From assembly GCF_018283455.1 (NCBI RefSeq), contig NZ_JAAMTH010000001.1, positions 3,081,501 to 3,145,500 of the forward strand: 64,000 bases of DNA. Direction: 5' to 3'. Below, one piece after another: positions 35,297 to 44,939 of this stretch; positions within the stretch are counted from its first letter, which is position 1, and each line of letters begins with the position of its first letter. The notes under the pieces are model-generated. The model was not told where the DNA came from. It did no database searches and saw only the letters and a program-made list of their open reading frames with translations. Origin of the DNA: Planococcus sp. MSAK28401. GTDB taxonomy: Bacteria; Bacillota; Bacilli; Bacillales_A; Planococcaceae. Position numbers and translations under genes: made by a program.

Positions 35297-35674
35297 ATGA
35301 AAATGTACTGGCTGCTTGGCATCGTGTTGCTTGTCGATCTAACGCTGCTATTAGTGGATGATTACTTTCCGGGCGCACTCCGCTCTTTTGGCATCCCGGT
35401 ATGGTCATTGTATGCGCTGCTTGGGGTTTTGGTTCTGGTAAGCACACTGACGCATAACCCCGAACTGGAGAGGCGCTTCGGGCTCCAAGCCTTATTGTTA
35501 TTGTCTGTCTATCCGATGCTGGTGATGGTGTTATTGGCCTTGCTTGGCGGTGAGTCAGAGAGCGGCCTGTCTGTAACGAGCCCCCTCCTTTGGATCATAT
35601 GGGGAGCGGTTTTATGGATGGGATGGCGTGATTATAAGAAAGACAAAGAGCAGGACGGGCAAGCGGCGGAATGA
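35297..35674 (+). CDS. Small three-helix membrane protein, paralogue A
   Basis: 125 residues with about three to four hydrophobic segments and a basic/acidic C-terminus (RDYKKDKEQDG). It shares the pattern LVDDYFPGAL...GIPVWSL near the N-terminus and LLALLGGESESGLSVTSPLLW later with two tandem genes at 52.3-53.2 kb. The family is not one I can name. GTAGGGAAAT is a modest ribosome site. It is the first gene after the defence island, with normal chromosomal composition. Confidence 0.75.
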   Translation: MKMYWLLGIVLLVDLTLLLVDDYFPGALRSFGIPVWSLYALLGVLVLVSTLTHNPELERRFGLQALLLLSVYPMLVMVLLALLGGESESGLSVTSPLLWIIWGAVLWMGWRDYKKDKEQDGQAAE

Positions 35675-35736
35675 GTGTGCTTTATAGTTGCTGATACGAA
35701 ATTTTGGAACTGGAATGGAAAGGATGAATCCCTGTT

Positions 35737-35967
35737 ATGCTATGGATACTTACACAAAACAAACAAAACCTGATGAACGTAAAAGATGTTTCTGTAAAAG
35801 GAAAGCATATTGTAGGTTTTGTAGAAAACAGCCTATTGGACCAATGGAATAAGGTGATGGGTAAATACGACTCGAATGAGAGAGCATTAGAAGTTCTTAC
35901 GGAGATTTTCGCAAAAATCGATCAAAGCGATGGGGCTGCTGTGACATTCACTATGCCTGAACAATAA
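35737..35967 (+). CDS. Conserved small hypothetical protein
   Basis: A 76-residue soluble protein beginning MLWILTQNKQNLMNVKDVSV. A beta-strand-rich start (WILTQ, VKDVSVKGKHIVGFV) leads into a helical part. I recall similar short proteins in other Bacillales, without a function. GGAAAGGA lies about ten bases before the ATG. It stands alone. Confidence 0.65.
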   Translation: MLWILTQNKQNLMNVKDVSVKGKHIVGFVENSLLDQWNKVMGKYDSNERALEVLTEIFAKIDQSDGAAVTFTMPEQ

Positions 35968-36195
35968 CCATATATGACCTATGCGTAGATTCGGTAACCT
36001 TCAAAAGGCGGCAACTCCTCTTTTGAAGGTTTTTACTTTTACACAGCCTATTTAAATGCATTTATGTCAATTTCAGTAGACTACGCAAAAGTATTCTGAT
36101 TATTTATGTTAAAATATGGTCATAGCTACAAAACAGTTAACCCGATTAATATTAAACAGCTGAATCAAGGTTTTTTAACAGAAAGGGCGGATACA

Positions 36196-36675
36196 ATGGA
36201 GGAAGAGGAAATACAACAGGAAATAAAAGAAATTAAAAAATTAAAGAAGAAACAATTGCTTTGGGGCAACCTCTTCATGCTGGTGATTTTCTTATTGCTT
36301 AGTTATTTATTGGGGAATGGAAAAATTCTATTTGTAACTTGGGCAATCCTCATCTCCCTCTTAATCCTGGCTATGCTCAGCTTATATTCCTTGATAACAG
36401 GAGCAATTGTCGGGACAAAGAATACAAGGCGCATTCAGGCATTCGATCGAAAGCGCTGGGGAGAGAAGAAATGGAAGTTCCTTAAAATAACCGAAATTGT
36501 TCTATACGCTGGATTGGGTATTGTCATAACCATTTTGATCTTTGACGCGGATCTCGACTCCTCCAATTGGAACTTAACCAGCTTTACCTTTCCGTTTTTT
36601 GGGGCCTGGCTCGGCTATAACTTAGGCGAAATTAGCAGAATTAAAAAATTGAAAGAGCAGGCGGCGAATGAGTAG
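36196..36675 (+). CDS. Hypothetical membrane protein
   Basis: 159 residues: a charged N-terminal coiled-coil-like stretch (EEEIQQEIKEIKKLKKKQ), then four hydrophobic segments in two pairs. The start at 36196 follows AAAGGGCGG. The longer frame to 36106 is unsupported. No named domain recognised. It is followed by a strong terminator. Confidence 0.7.
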   Translation: MEEEEIQQEIKEIKKLKKKQLLWGNLFMLVIFLLLSYLLGNGKILFVTWAILISLLILAMLSLYSLITGAIVGTKNTRRIQAFDRKRWGEKKWKFLKITEIVLYAGLGIVITILIFDADLDSSNWNLTSFTFPFFGAWLGYNLGEISRIKKLKEQAANE

Positions 36676-36713
36676 ATGCTCCTGTGCTGATTGATCAGCC
36701 GAACTGAATAACT

Positions 36714-36749
36714 GAAAAGATCCTCGGTTCTCGGACCGAGGATCTTTTC
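36714..36749. terminator. Terminator
   Basis: The perfect 15-bp stem GAAAAGATCCTCGGT (36714-36728) pairs with 36735-36749 around a 6-base loop. T-run downstream. Confidence 0.9.
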
Positions 36750-36853
36750 GTTTTTATGACTTCTCCGGCTCTTCTTTCCTATCTTTCCCACGGCAACTTC
36801 CCCCCACCCACAGCGTCCATTCTTAAAACCCCACTCCCAGGAGGCGCTGTGTG

Positions 36854-37648
36854 ATGAAAACGTTTTGGCTGTTCGGCTATCGGCAAGCGCTGTGCTGCAT
36901 TTTTCCCGTCATTATTTTCGCGGCACTGGCTTTATCGAAATACATCGAGATTCCTTATCTGCCCCGTTATGATTTTATTTTGCTTGTGTGCATACTCGCG
37001 CAGGTGTTCATGCTCACATCCAAACTGGAAACGTGGGATGAGTTCAAAGTGATTTTGGTGTTCCACGCAATCGGGCTCGGCCTCGAATTGTTCAAGGTCC
37101 ATATGGGCTCGTGGGCGTATCCCGAAGACGCCTATAGCAAGTTGTTCGGCGTGCCGCTCTATAGCGGATTCATGTACGCCAGTGTCGCGAGCTATATTTG
37201 CCAGGCGTGGCGGCGTTTCGACTTGCAGATGTATGGATGGCCAAAGCCTTTCTACAGCATCGCCATCAGCGTCTTGATCTACGCGAATTTTTTCACGCAT
37301 CATTTCACCTACGACATCCGCTGGGGGCTCAAGCTATTATTGGTGCTGATTTTCTTCCGCACAATCGTGACGTTTCGTATCGATGAGAAAACCTTCAAGA
37401 TGCCACTGATCTTGTCGTTTCTGTTGATCGGCTTCTTCATCTGGATCGCAGAAAACATTACGACTTTCCTCGGCGCCTGGCAATACCCGAACCAAGAAGC
37501 AGCCTGGTCGCTCGTCCATATCGGCAAAATCAGCTCGTGGTTTTTGCTCGTCATTATCTCGGTCATCATCGTCGCCCAGCTGAAGCGGGTGAAAAGCGCC
37601 TTGAAACAACCTGCAAGAACAAGTGCAATGTCACAGAAAGAAAGTTGA
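36854..37648 (+). CDS. DUF817 family membrane protein
   Basis: A 264-residue protein with about eight hydrophobic segments. The sequence pattern (HMGSWAYPED, GVPLYSGFMYASVASY, ENITTFLGAWQYPNQ) is that of DUF817, a bacterial integral membrane family of unknown function. AGGAGG lies nine bases before this ATG, and an overlapping GTG one codon earlier is possible. Monocistronic, upstream of guaC. Confidence 0.88.
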   Translation: MKTFWLFGYRQALCCIFPVIIFAALALSKYIEIPYLPRYDFILLVCILAQVFMLTSKLETWDEFKVILVFHAIGLGLELFKVHMGSWAYPEDAYSKLFGVPLYSGFMYASVASYICQAWRRFDLQMYGWPKPFYSIAISVLIYANFFTHHFTYDIRWGLKLLLVLIFFRTIVTFRIDEKTFKMPLILSFLLIGFFIWIAENITTFLGAWQYPNQEAAWSLVHIGKISSWFLLVIISVIIVAQLKRVKSALKQPARTSAMSQKES

Positions 37649-37702
37649 TTACCCCTATCGTCAGTCTCTGATAGAAAGTTTGGCGTTCCACGCAAAGAAC
37701 TT

Positions 37703-37731
37703 TTGACATTCCCCAATAAATGGAGTAAATT
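37703..37731 (+). promoter_or_regulatory. guaC sigma-A promoter
   Basis: A perfect TTGACA (37703-37708), a 17-base spacer and TAAATT (37726-37731), placed 63 bases before the guaC start. Confidence 0.7.
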
Positions 37732-37740
37732 ATCATATGG

Positions 37741-37782
37741 ACGAACAATAACATTCGTTCTATCGAATAATATTCGTGTTTA
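37741..37782. promoter_or_regulatory. PurBox-like palindromes upstream of guaC
   Basis: CGAACAAT (37742-37749) resembles a PurR box. It is followed by ATTCGTTC and a perfect CGAATA-A-TATTCG palindrome (37764-37776), lying between the promoter and the gene. PurR control of guaC is known in Bacillus subtilis. The match here is partial. Confidence 0.45.
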
Positions 37783-37794
37783 GGGGTGTAATTA

Positions 37795-38778
37795 ATGGAA
37801 AATGTATTTGATTACGAAGATATCCAACTAGTTCCTGCAAAAGCAGTGGTAAATAGCCGTTCAGAATGTGATACATCCATAGAGTTTGGCGGGCGCACGT
37901 TTAAATTACCGGTCGTGCCGGCCAATATGCAGACAATCGTCGATGAAAAGATCGCCAAATTCCTGGCAGAAAATAATTACTTCTATATTATGCATCGCTT
38001 CGAACCGGAAAAACGCTTGGCGTTCGCGAAAGACATGCAAGAGCGCGGGCTGTATGCCTCGATCAGCGTAGGAGTCAAACCGGAAGAATACGATTTCGTC
38101 CAAGCATTGGTGGAAGCTGGAATCACACCGGAATACATTACAATCGATGTGGCGCATGGCCATTCGAATTCTGTCATCGACATGATCGGTCACATCAAGA
38201 AATCGTTGCCAGGAAGCTTTGTCATCGCCGGAAATGTCGGGACACCCGAAGCCGTGCGCGAGCTTGAAAATGCAGGCGCGGACGCGACGAAAGTGGGCAT
38301 CGGGCCAGGCAAAGTGTGCATCACCAAGATCAAGACTGGCTTCGGTACAGGTGGCTGGCAGTTGGCTGCACTTCGTTTGTGCGCGAAAGCTGCGAGTAAA
38401 CCAATCATCGCTGACGGCGGCATCCGCACGCACGGCGATATCGCGAAATCGGTGCGTTTCGGCGCTTCGATGGTGATGATCGGCTCGTTGTTCGCAGGTC
38501 ACGAAGAATCCCCTGGACAAACCGTCGAACAGGACGGCAAGCTCCTGAAGGAATACTTCGGTTCAGCGTCCGAGTTCCAAAAAGGCGAAAAGAAAAACGT
38601 CGAGGGCAAGAAAATGTTTGTGGAGTTCAAAGGCTCGATGAAAGATACTTTGGTCGAAATGGAACAGGATCTGCAGTCGGCCATTTCCTATGCGGGCGGC
38701 AACCACTTGCTCGCCATCCGCCAAGTAGATTATGTCATCGTCAAGAATTCAATCTTTAATGGGGATAAAGTGTATTGA
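37795..38778 (+). CDS. guaC: GMP reductase
   Basis: A 327-residue enzyme that converts GMP to IMP with NADPH, releasing ammonia (purine salvage). It belongs to the IMPDH/GMPR TIM-barrel family. The catalytic Cys lies in GPGKVCITK, with the flanking glycine loop [12 protein letters not shown] and the flap region typical of GuaC rather than IMP dehydrogenase. No CBS domains are present, as expected. The ATG follows a TAGGGGTG site. A strong promoter and PurBox-like sites precede it and a terminator follows, so it is a single-gene unit. Length matches the Firmicute GuaC type. Confidence 0.96.
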   Translation: MENVFDYEDIQLVPAKAVVNSRSECDTSIEFGGRTFKLPVVPANMQTIVDEKIAKFLAENNYFYIMHRFEPEKRLAFAKDMQERGLYASISVGVKPEEYDFVQALVEAGITPEYITIDVAHGHSNSVIDMIGHIKKSLPGSFVIAGNVGTPEAVRELENAGADATKVGIGPGKVCITKIKTGFGTGGWQLAALRLCAKAASKPIIADGGIRTHGDIAKSVRFGASMVMIGSLFAGHEESPGQTVEQDGKLLKEYFGSASEFQKGEKKNVEGKKMFVEFKGSMKDTLVEMEQDLQSAISYAGGNHLLAIRQVDYVIVKNSIFNGDKVY

Positions 38779-38796
38779 TAGATAAATAAAGCCATA

Positions 38797-38828
38797 AGAA
38801 AAGCAGCCGTCGCATCGGCTGCTTTTTT
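38797..38828 (+). terminator. guaC terminator
   Basis: The stem AAAAGCAGCCG with CGGCTGCTTTT, followed by T's, closes the guaC transcript. Confidence 0.9.
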
Positions 38829-38899
38829 CTTTGTTTCCGGAAACTTCAATTTATCGACTGCTTTCCTAGAGTAGCTTGATTCTTTTCATCACTTTTTTC

Positions 38900-39100
38900 T
38901 TAAGAAAGATTTTCCTCCACGACCACTTGCCCATTTCGGTCCAATAGCGGAGTGATTCCGCTTCCGCCTCCGACCCATGACTGGAGATAGTTCACACCGG
39001 TCTCGCGGTCAACTAACACGACGTATCGGCCGAGTGAGGGGACATTCTCTGAGGACTTGATGTAAAATCGCTGTTGTTCTTCATCATTTTTTCCGAACAT
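38900..39100 (-). CDS. DUF6440-type small protein
   Basis: 66 residues, soluble. The pattern DRETGVNYLQSW...GGSGITPLLDRNGQ fits the DUF6440 family of short Firmicute proteins of unknown function. TTAGGAGGAAACC precedes the ATG. Confidence 0.7.
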   Translation of the reverse strand: MFGKNDEEQQRFYIKSSENVPSLGRYVVLVDRETGVNYLQSWVGGGSGITPLLDRNGQVVVEENLS

Positions 39101-39217
39101 CTGGTTTCCTCCTAAGTATTATCGACATCTGTGGCTCATTCCAGTGTGCCAAACACGGTTTAGTAATGTCCACTATTTAACAGTTTGCTTAAGTGCCGTC
39201 AAAGCCTATCCTGAGTC

Positions 39218-39246
39218 AAAAAACCAGCCACTGCGGCTGGTTTTTT
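39218..39246 (-). terminator. Terminator of the LytTR-DUF3021 operon
   Basis: AAAAAACCAGCC with GGCTGGTTTTTT around a 5-base loop, just after the DUF3021 stop. Confidence 0.88.
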
Positions 39247-39249
39247 CTT

Positions 39250-39657
39250 TTACCCATTATTCAATTCCTCGTTCATTTTGCGCGCCTGGTTTTTGAAGTA
39301 GAGATAGAAAGCGGTCCAGAACAAGATATAGAAGAACACGAAGACCGCGATCATCAAGAGCATGCTCGAAACGGTGAACGGAAACCACCCGATGCCGACA
39401 GCGAGCACGAAGTACAGCACGATGATGGTGACAAAATGGGCGGCCGTTTGTTTCGCGAGCGACCATTTGTCATTTTCAAAATACAAGGTGCTTGCCGTGA
39501 AGAACCAGCCGCACAGCATGCTGCCGATCGAGTTGCGCAAGAATAAGCCGCTGTCCAAGGTTTCCTGCCCGCTCAAGACGACGGCGTTGGTCATGAGGAC
39601 GCTGAGAAAAGCCCCGAAGAAGATGCCCAGTATGCTTCTGATAAAAAAGGTTTTCAT
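39250..39657 (-). CDS. DUF3021 membrane protein
   Basis: 135 residues with four hydrophobic segments (beginning IRSILGIFFGAFLSVLM), matching DUF3021, a family almost always found beside a LytTR regulator. Its start overlaps the LytTR stop by four bases (ATGA), so both are made together. In known cases the membrane partner controls the activity of the LytTR protein. The signal here is unknown. Confidence 0.88.
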   Translation of the reverse strand: MKTFFIRSILGIFFGAFLSVLMTNAVVLSGQETLDSGLFLRNSIGSMLCGWFFTASTLYFENDKWSLAKQTAAHFVTIIVLYFVLAVGIGWFPFTVSSMLLMIAVFVFFYILFWTAFYLYFKNQARKMNEELNNG

Positions 39658-40112
39658 TTTTCTTTCCTCCTATTCATTTTCAAGGATTCCTTGATGGCGT
39701 TGACGTAATTGCGGGAGACGTATTCCTTCTTGCCTGATTTGAAGTAGACGCATAAGGTGCCGTTGAACGACGCTTCAAAGCGGCTCATTTCATCGAGATT
39801 GGCGATGACCGATTTCGACAGCCGGATAAATTGGCTTGGCGGCAATAGTTCTTCCAGTTCGTACAGTTTTTCCTTTAGGCGGAACTCGCCTGTTGCGGTA
39901 ACGGCTGAGACCGCTTCGTCGGTGGTGTGGAAATAATGGATGTCAGCGGGCTTCAGGATGTGCCGCATATCGCCTAGCTGACCGACGAGAAAACGCGTAT
40001 CCTGCCCTTTGATGAAATTGATGATGTTTTTGATCGACTCGTCCATTTCCTTGCATTCAATGATGATTTTCGTTTCTTCATGCTTGCTGTCGATGTCTAC
40101 AGATACTTTCAC
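39654..40112 (-). CDS. LytTR-family DNA-binding regulator
   Basis: A 152-residue protein with no receiver domain. The C-terminal half (about 50-148) is a LytTR DNA-binding domain, with landmarks IHYFHTTDEAV, YELEELLPPSQFIRLSKSVIANL and KSGKKEYVSRNYV. It is translated with the DUF3021 partner through an ATGA overlap. Such pairs often autoregulate their operon from the upstream spacer. Confidence 0.9.
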   Translation of the reverse strand: MKVSVDIDSKHEETKIIIECKEMDESIKNIINFIKGQDTRFLVGQLGDMRHILKPADIHYFHTTDEAVSAVTATGEFRLKEKLYELEELLPPSQFIRLSKSVIANLDEMSRFEASFNGTLCVYFKSGKKEYVSRNYVNAIKESLKMNRRKEK

Positions 40113-40472
40113 TTGCCCTCACCTCTTCTTCCGAATTTACGGTGTGCTGCGTGTGCATGAGATTGCCCATTTGCAGGTCCACTCTCTTATATAAACTGCT
40201 TCGTTGTTATAGCCTTAGCTTATGCGAAATCTCGCGTCCTGTCCCCGCTTTTTCGGCAACAAGCAGAAAACACCCAGCAAGGTGCAGAAATACAGCAGTA
40301 AACAGCAATAGACAGACCAGCTGTATGTCCAGCTGGCCTGCCTATTATTGCTTCAAATCCTTTAACCATTAGCTAGTGGAACTTCTTGATAGCTTGTCTA
40401 ATCGATTCGATTGATTATCGTTATCCCAAATAAAAATAACGGAAGCGAAGGGTTCTTCGCTTCCGTTATGGG
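40113..40472. other. Spacer between LytTR operon and peptide transporter
   Basis: 360 bases with no gene. It should contain the LytTR promoter and operator at its left end, and holds the transporter terminator at 40436-40469. A CCAGCTG/CAGCTGG-type repeat near 40317-40340 is noted without a clear role. Confidence 0.5.
40436..40469 (-). terminator. Terminator of the peptide ABC importer operon
   Basis: A 15-bp stem, ATAACGGAAGCGAAG with CTTCGCTTCCGTTAT, lies just after the last ATPase gene. Confidence 0.9.
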
Positions 40473-41468
40473 TTATCCTGCAAAATGACACGCTGCAAAA
40501 TGATTTTCCCGGTGTTCGATAAACTCAGGCTTGTCGACTTTGCACACGTCCTGTGCAATCGGGCAGCGCGTGTGGAACGGACAGCCTGTCGGCGGATTTG
40601 CCGGATTGGGCATTTCACCGACCAAGCGGACGCGTTCTTTTTTCGCTTTGACAGTCGGCCTTGGAATCGCTGACAACAACGCTTGCGTGTACGGGTGCAA
40701 CGGGTTTTTGAAGATGCTCGAGACATCGCCCATTTCCACCGTGTTCCCTAAGTACATGACCAGGACGCGGTCGCAGAAATAGCGGACCACCCCAAGATCG
40801 TGCGAGATGAACAAATAGGACAAATCGTATTTATCCTGCAAGGTTTTTAACAGCTTCAGCACTTGTGCCTGAACCGATACGTCCAACGCCGATACCGCTT
40901 CGTCGCAGATGATGAACTGCGGGTTGAGCGCGATGGCTCTCGCGATGCCGATGCGCTGGCGCTGCCCGCCGCTGAATTCGTGGGGGTAGCGGTCGTAATG
41001 CTCAGCTTTCAAGCCCACTTCTGTCAGTAAATCCATGACAGCGGTTTTGCGCTCCTGTGCCGGCATATCGGTATGCATGCGGAACACTTCATCGAGTGCA
41101 TGCCCTACGCGCTGGCGCGGATTCAGTGAAGCGTAAGGATCCTGGAAAATCATCTGCATTTCCTTGACGAATTTCTTTTTTTCTTTCTTTTTCAGGTCCT
41201 GAATTTCCTGTTGGTCGAACTGGATTTTGCCGTCGGTCAGGTCTTCCAGACCGAGGATCGTACGCCCGAGGGTGGACTTTCCGCAGCCAGATTCCCCGAC
41301 GACGCCGAGGCTTTCGCCTTTATACAATTTCAACGACACCGATTCCACCGCTTTGACGTTCCCGGTGACTCGCTTCAATACGCCGCTTTTGATCGGAAAG
41401 TATTTCTTCACATTATGAAGTTCCAACAGGATTTCAGGTTTTGGCGGCAAGGTCTCTGCTGTGTTCAT
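40473..41468 (-). CDS. Peptide ABC importer ATPase (OppF/DppF-like)
   Basis: 331 residues. Walker A GESGCGKS, signature LSGGQRQR (as FSGGQRQR), Walker B FIICDEAVSALD, and the C-terminal oligopeptide-transporter extension with the Cys pattern CPFHTRCPIA...C, which binds an iron-sulfur cluster in some relatives. It is the second ATPase of the importer. The ATG overlaps the OppD-like gene by 35 bases and is preceded by GGGGGTGG. Last gene of the five-gene operon. Confidence 0.94.
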   Translation of the reverse strand: MNTAETLPPKPEILLELHNVKKYFPIKSGVLKRVTGNVKAVESVSLKLYKGESLGVVGESGCGKSTLGRTILGLEDLTDGKIQFDQQEIQDLKKKEKKKFVKEMQMIFQDPYASLNPRQRVGHALDEVFRMHTDMPAQERKTAVMDLLTEVGLKAEHYDRYPHEFSGGQRQRIGIARAIALNPQFIICDEAVSALDVSVQAQVLKLLKTLQDKYDLSYLFISHDLGVVRYFCDRVLVMYLGNTVEMGDVSSIFKNPLHPYTQALLSAIPRPTVKAKKERVRLVGEMPNPANPPTGCPFHTRCPIAQDVCKVDKPEFIEHRENHFAACHFAG

Positions 41469-42450
41469 CTAGTTCCACCCCCTTTTTCTCGGCATACCAG
41501 CAACTGGCAAAGTGGCCCTCTGACACCGTGATTTCCGGAGGCACTTCCGCTCTGCACTTATCCGTCGCGAACGGACAGCGCGGATGGAAGCGGCATCCTG
41601 AAATCTGTTCATCCAATCCTGGCATATTGCCAGGGATCGGCTCGAGTTCGAAATCCGGGTCGTCCACGTTTGGCACCGAATTCAATAGTCCGCGTGTATA
41701 CGGGTGCTGCGGATTCTCGAAAATCTCTTCGACCGGCCCTTCTTCGATTTTCTTTCCTGCGTACATGACCATGACGCGATCGGCGACTTCAGCGACAACG
41801 CCCATGTCATGGGTGATCATCATGACGCCCATATCAAAATCCTTTTTCAAGTCATTGATCAAATCCAAAATCTGCGCCTGGATCGTGACATCGAGCGCCG
41901 TCGTCGGTTCATCCGCAATCAACAGGCTTGGGTTGCAGGCGAGCGACATCGCGATCATGACGCGCTGGCGCATGCCGCCGCTCAGTTCATGTGGGTATTG
42001 GTTGAGCCGTTTTTCGGGATTCGGGATGCCCACTTGCCTCAATAATTCGATGCCTTGCTGAGATGCATCTTTTTTCGAAATGCCTTTATGCAGCATCAAC
42101 GGCTCGCGCAATTGATAGCCGATCGTCAATACCGGATTCAGCGCCGTCATCGGTTCCTGGAAAATCATCGACATCCGGTTGCCGCGAAGTTTGCGCATTT
42201 GGTCTGCCGACAGCTGTTGAAGCGGTTCGTTGTCCAACAGGATTTCGCCGCTTTCGATTTCCCCATTAGAAGGAAGCAAGCGCATGACGGATAACGAAGT
42301 GATGCTTTTTCCGCATCCGGATTCCCCGACGATGCACAGCGTTTCTCCTTTATGGACATGAAATGAAACGTCTTTGACGGCTTGCACGGTCCCTCCGGAA
42401 GTGCGGAACGATGTCACCAAATTTTTCACTTCAAGCAATGCGTGTGTCAT
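41434..42450 (-). CDS. Peptide ABC importer ATPase (OppD/DppD-like)
   Basis: 338 residues. Walker A GESGCGKS, signature LSGGMRQR, Walker [13 protein letters not shown], and the C-terminal extension with [11 protein letters not shown]...C. It pairs with the OppF-like ATPase to power peptide uptake. Strong site AGTAGGGGA. It starts seven bases after the binding-protein gene stop. Confidence 0.94.
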   Translation of the reverse strand: MTHALLEVKNLVTSFRTSGGTVQAVKDVSFHVHKGETLCIVGESGCGKSITSLSVMRLLPSNGEIESGEILLDNEPLQQLSADQMRKLRGNRMSMIFQEPMTALNPVLTIGYQLREPLMLHKGISKKDASQQGIELLRQVGIPNPEKRLNQYPHELSGGMRQRVMIAMSLACNPSLLIADEPTTALDVTIQAQILDLINDLKKDFDMGVMMITHDMGVVAEVADRVMVMYAGKKIEEGPVEEIFENPQHPYTRGLLNSVPNVDDPDFELEPIPGNMPGLDEQISGCRFHPRCPFATDKCRAEVPPEITVSEGHFASCWYAEKKGVELDEHSRDLAAKT

Positions 42451-42457
42451 ATTTCCC

Positions 42458-44017
42458 CTACTCTCTCGTTACGTTATACAAGCTCCATTGTCCGTTCGGG
42501 TCCATTTCCAAGCCTTGGATGGATTCATCCGTAGCCGATGTGACCACGCCGTGATACATGACGATGGCCGCATCTTCAGCGAGCATCAATTGGTTCGCTT
42601 CGTTTAAAATTTCACGGCGTTCATCTTGATCGACGCTTGTGCGGGATGCTTCGACCAATTCGTCGAATTCCGGATTGTTGTATTGAGCACGGTTGGAAGC
42701 GCCGATATTATCTGAATGGAAGTTCGGATAGAGCATTTCAGAACCATCACCCGTGACATTCGACCAGCTCAGGAAGGTCAGGTCGTAGTCGCCGCTGCGT
42801 GCTGTATCCAGGAAAGTTGCCCATTCCATCGTTTCGATTTCAACGTTGAATCCAGCTTCCGTCAATTGGGACTGGACGATTTCCGCCATCAAGATGAAGT
42901 TGTCGCGGTTGGCGGACAACAATTTGATCGGCTCGTCGCCATATCCGTTTTCTTCCACCAATTGCTTCGCCAGTTCAGGGTCGTAATCTGTTCCTGCATC
43001 GTCCGCTGATTCATCGTAGCCGAATACTTGCGGCCCGAGGATGCTGTCGCTTCTGACACCCAAATCGTTCAAGTTGTCAACGAATGCATCACGATCGATG
43101 GCACTCGCGACGGCTTTACGGAAGTCCGGGTCTTGGTTGCGCTCTCTTGAATGGTTGAACGTCAAATAATAAACCGGTGTCCCGTCTTGTTTCGTCACTT
43201 CTACATTGTCGATCGATTCAATACGTGAAATCTGTTCTGTTGGCAATGCATCGAGGAAATTGACTTCGCCTGTCTGCAGCATGGAGATCGCCGTTGACGT
43301 TTCAGGGACTACTTTGAAGACGACGCGGTCCAATTCCGGTGCACCGTTCCAGTAGTCTTCGTTTTTCTCAAGAACGACTTGGTCGCCAATCGACCAGCTC
43401 GTGAATTTGAATGGGCCTGTGCCGACTGGTTCTTGCATCAAATCTTGTGCTTGGTCAGCAGTTGGGCTGACGATTGCCGCATTCGAGTGGGACAAAGCAG
43501 CCAATAGCGGGCCGTACGGATATTTTGTTTTGATTTCCACAGTATTTTCATCCACTACGGTAATTTCATCAATTGGCTCCAACAAGGAAGCACGCGGCGC
43601 AGCCGTTTCCGGGTCGCGCAGCTTATCGAATGTGTACTTTACGGCTTCTGCGTTGAACGGCGTGCCGTCTTGGAACTCAATGCCTTCTTTCAAGGTAATA
43701 ACCCATGTTAGATCGTCCGGTGTTTCGTAGGATTCTGCGAGCATCGGCTCGATTTCCATCGTTTCGGGATTTCTGACGAATAGTTTTTCATATACTTGTT
43801 CTGTGACACTTGAAGACACCGAGTCATTGGTCATAATTGGCGAAAGCCCTACCGCATCAGTCGTGGACGCATAGATGATTTCCTGGTCGACATCACTTGA
43901 TCCGCCTGATGAATCGCCGCCTGTTCCTTCTGCGCCTTCCGGGATGGTGCTTTCTGAACAAGCGCTTAACACCAGGATGCCGAAGAACGCCAGTAGTACG
44001 AGCCAGTATTTTTTCAT
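42458..44017 (-). CDS. Peptide ABC importer substrate-binding lipoprotein
   Basis: A 519-residue family-5 extracellular solute-binding protein. Lipobox VLSAC (Cys20), acidic/Gly-Ser linker (about 22-45), then the conserved opening VGLSPIMTNDSVSS and the core motif EPVGTGPFKFTSW. It captures oligopeptides or a related solute (a glutathione-type binder is also possible) and delivers them to the two permeases. GGGGGAATC precedes the ATG. It is placed in the middle of the operon, between permeases and ATPases. Confidence 0.93.
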   Translation of the reverse strand: MKKYWLVLLAFFGILVLSACSESTIPEGAEGTGGDSSGGSSDVDQEIIYASTTDAVGLSPIMTNDSVSSSVTEQVYEKLFVRNPETMEIEPMLAESYETPDDLTWVITLKEGIEFQDGTPFNAEAVKYTFDKLRDPETAAPRASLLEPIDEITVVDENTVEIKTKYPYGPLLAALSHSNAAIVSPTADQAQDLMQEPVGTGPFKFTSWSIGDQVVLEKNEDYWNGAPELDRVVFKVVPETSTAISMLQTGEVNFLDALPTEQISRIESIDNVEVTKQDGTPVYYLTFNHSRERNQDPDFRKAVASAIDRDAFVDNLNDLGVRSDSILGPQVFGYDESADDAGTDYDPELAKQLVEENGYGDEPIKLLSANRDNFILMAEIVQSQLTEAGFNVEIETMEWATFLDTARSGDYDLTFLSWSNVTGDGSEMLYPNFHSDNIGASNRAQYNNPEFDELVEASRTSVDQDERREILNEANQLMLAEDAAIVMYHGVVTSATDESIQGLEMDPNGQWSLYNVTRE

Positions 44018-44036
44018 AAATGATTCCCCCTATTTT

Positions 44037-44924
44037 TTATTCTTGTAGATCCATGTTCGGATCGAGTGCATCGCGTAATCCGTCACCGAGTACATTAAAA
44101 GCAAAAACTGTCAGCATGATCGCAATGCCGGGCACGATGGTCAAATGAGGCGCTGACCACATAAAATCCTGCCCCTGCGAAATCATGGCGCCCCATTCCG
44201 GTGTTGGAGGCTGTGCGCCAAGTCCTAAATAACTAAGTGCTGCCGTGGAAAGAATGGCTGTAGCCATGCGCATCGTCGCAAACACGATGATGGGTGCCGA
44301 AGCGTTCGGCAAAATGTGGCGGATCATGATACGCAGATCCGATGCCCCCATCGAGCGCATCGCCATGATGTATTCTTTCTCTTTAATGGAAAGAACCGAG
44401 CCGCGGACGATGCGTGCACAAGTCGGGATCGACCAGATGCTGATGGCAATCGCGACATTCACAAGGCTTGTGCCAAGGATCGCAATGATCAGCATCGCCA
44501 GTAAGATTCCCGGGAAGGAAAACAGCAAATCGACGAATCGCATGATGATCGCATCCAGCTTGCGGTAATAGCCAGCTAAGAGTCCGAGGATCGTTCCGCC
44601 GATCAATCCGAGCGAGACGGCGGTGATGCCGACCACAAGCGAGATCCGGGCGCCGAAGACAATCCGGCTCCACACGTCGCGTCCGTAATTATCGGTCCCG
44701 AGCCAATGCCCTTCACTGAACACCGGCAGTTCGCGGTTCACCAAGTTTTGGGCGGCCGGGTCATAGGCGGTCATGAATGGCGCAAACACCGCTAAGATGA
44801 TTTGCAAGATGACGATGATCAAACCGACAATCGCCAATTTATTCTTGAACAAGCGCCTCATGGTGGTGACAATGTATTTTTCGCGCTTTTTCTCTTTTGT
44901 TTTTACTGACTCGACATTTGCCAT
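44037..44924 (-). CDS. Peptide ABC importer permease (OppC/DppC-like)
   Basis: 295 residues with six hydrophobic segments and the EAA-type coupling loop near MRSMGASDLRIMIRHILPNA. The N-terminal cytoplasmic tail is basic (KTKEKKREKY), as in OppC. AAGGAGGAGG site, 15 bases after the OppB-like stop. Confidence 0.94.
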   Translation of the reverse strand: MANVESVKTKEKKREKYIVTTMRRLFKNKLAIVGLIIVILQIILAVFAPFMTAYDPAAQNLVNRELPVFSEGHWLGTDNYGRDVWSRIVFGARISLVVGITAVSLGLIGGTILGLLAGYYRKLDAIIMRFVDLLFSFPGILLAMLIIAILGTSLVNVAIAISIWSIPTCARIVRGSVLSIKEKEYIMAMRSMGASDLRIMIRHILPNASAPIIVFATMRMATAILSTAALSYLGLGAQPPTPEWGAMISQGQDFMWSAPHLTIVPGIAIMLTVFAFNVLGDGLRDALDPNMDLQE

Positions 44925-44939
44925 GAGCCTCCTCCTTTC

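Noticed and set aside
35062-35322. Minus-strand frame of 86 codons at the right island edge
   Set aside because: It runs into the start of the paralogue-A gene on the other strand, has no good ribosome site and its composition is that of AT-rich spacer.
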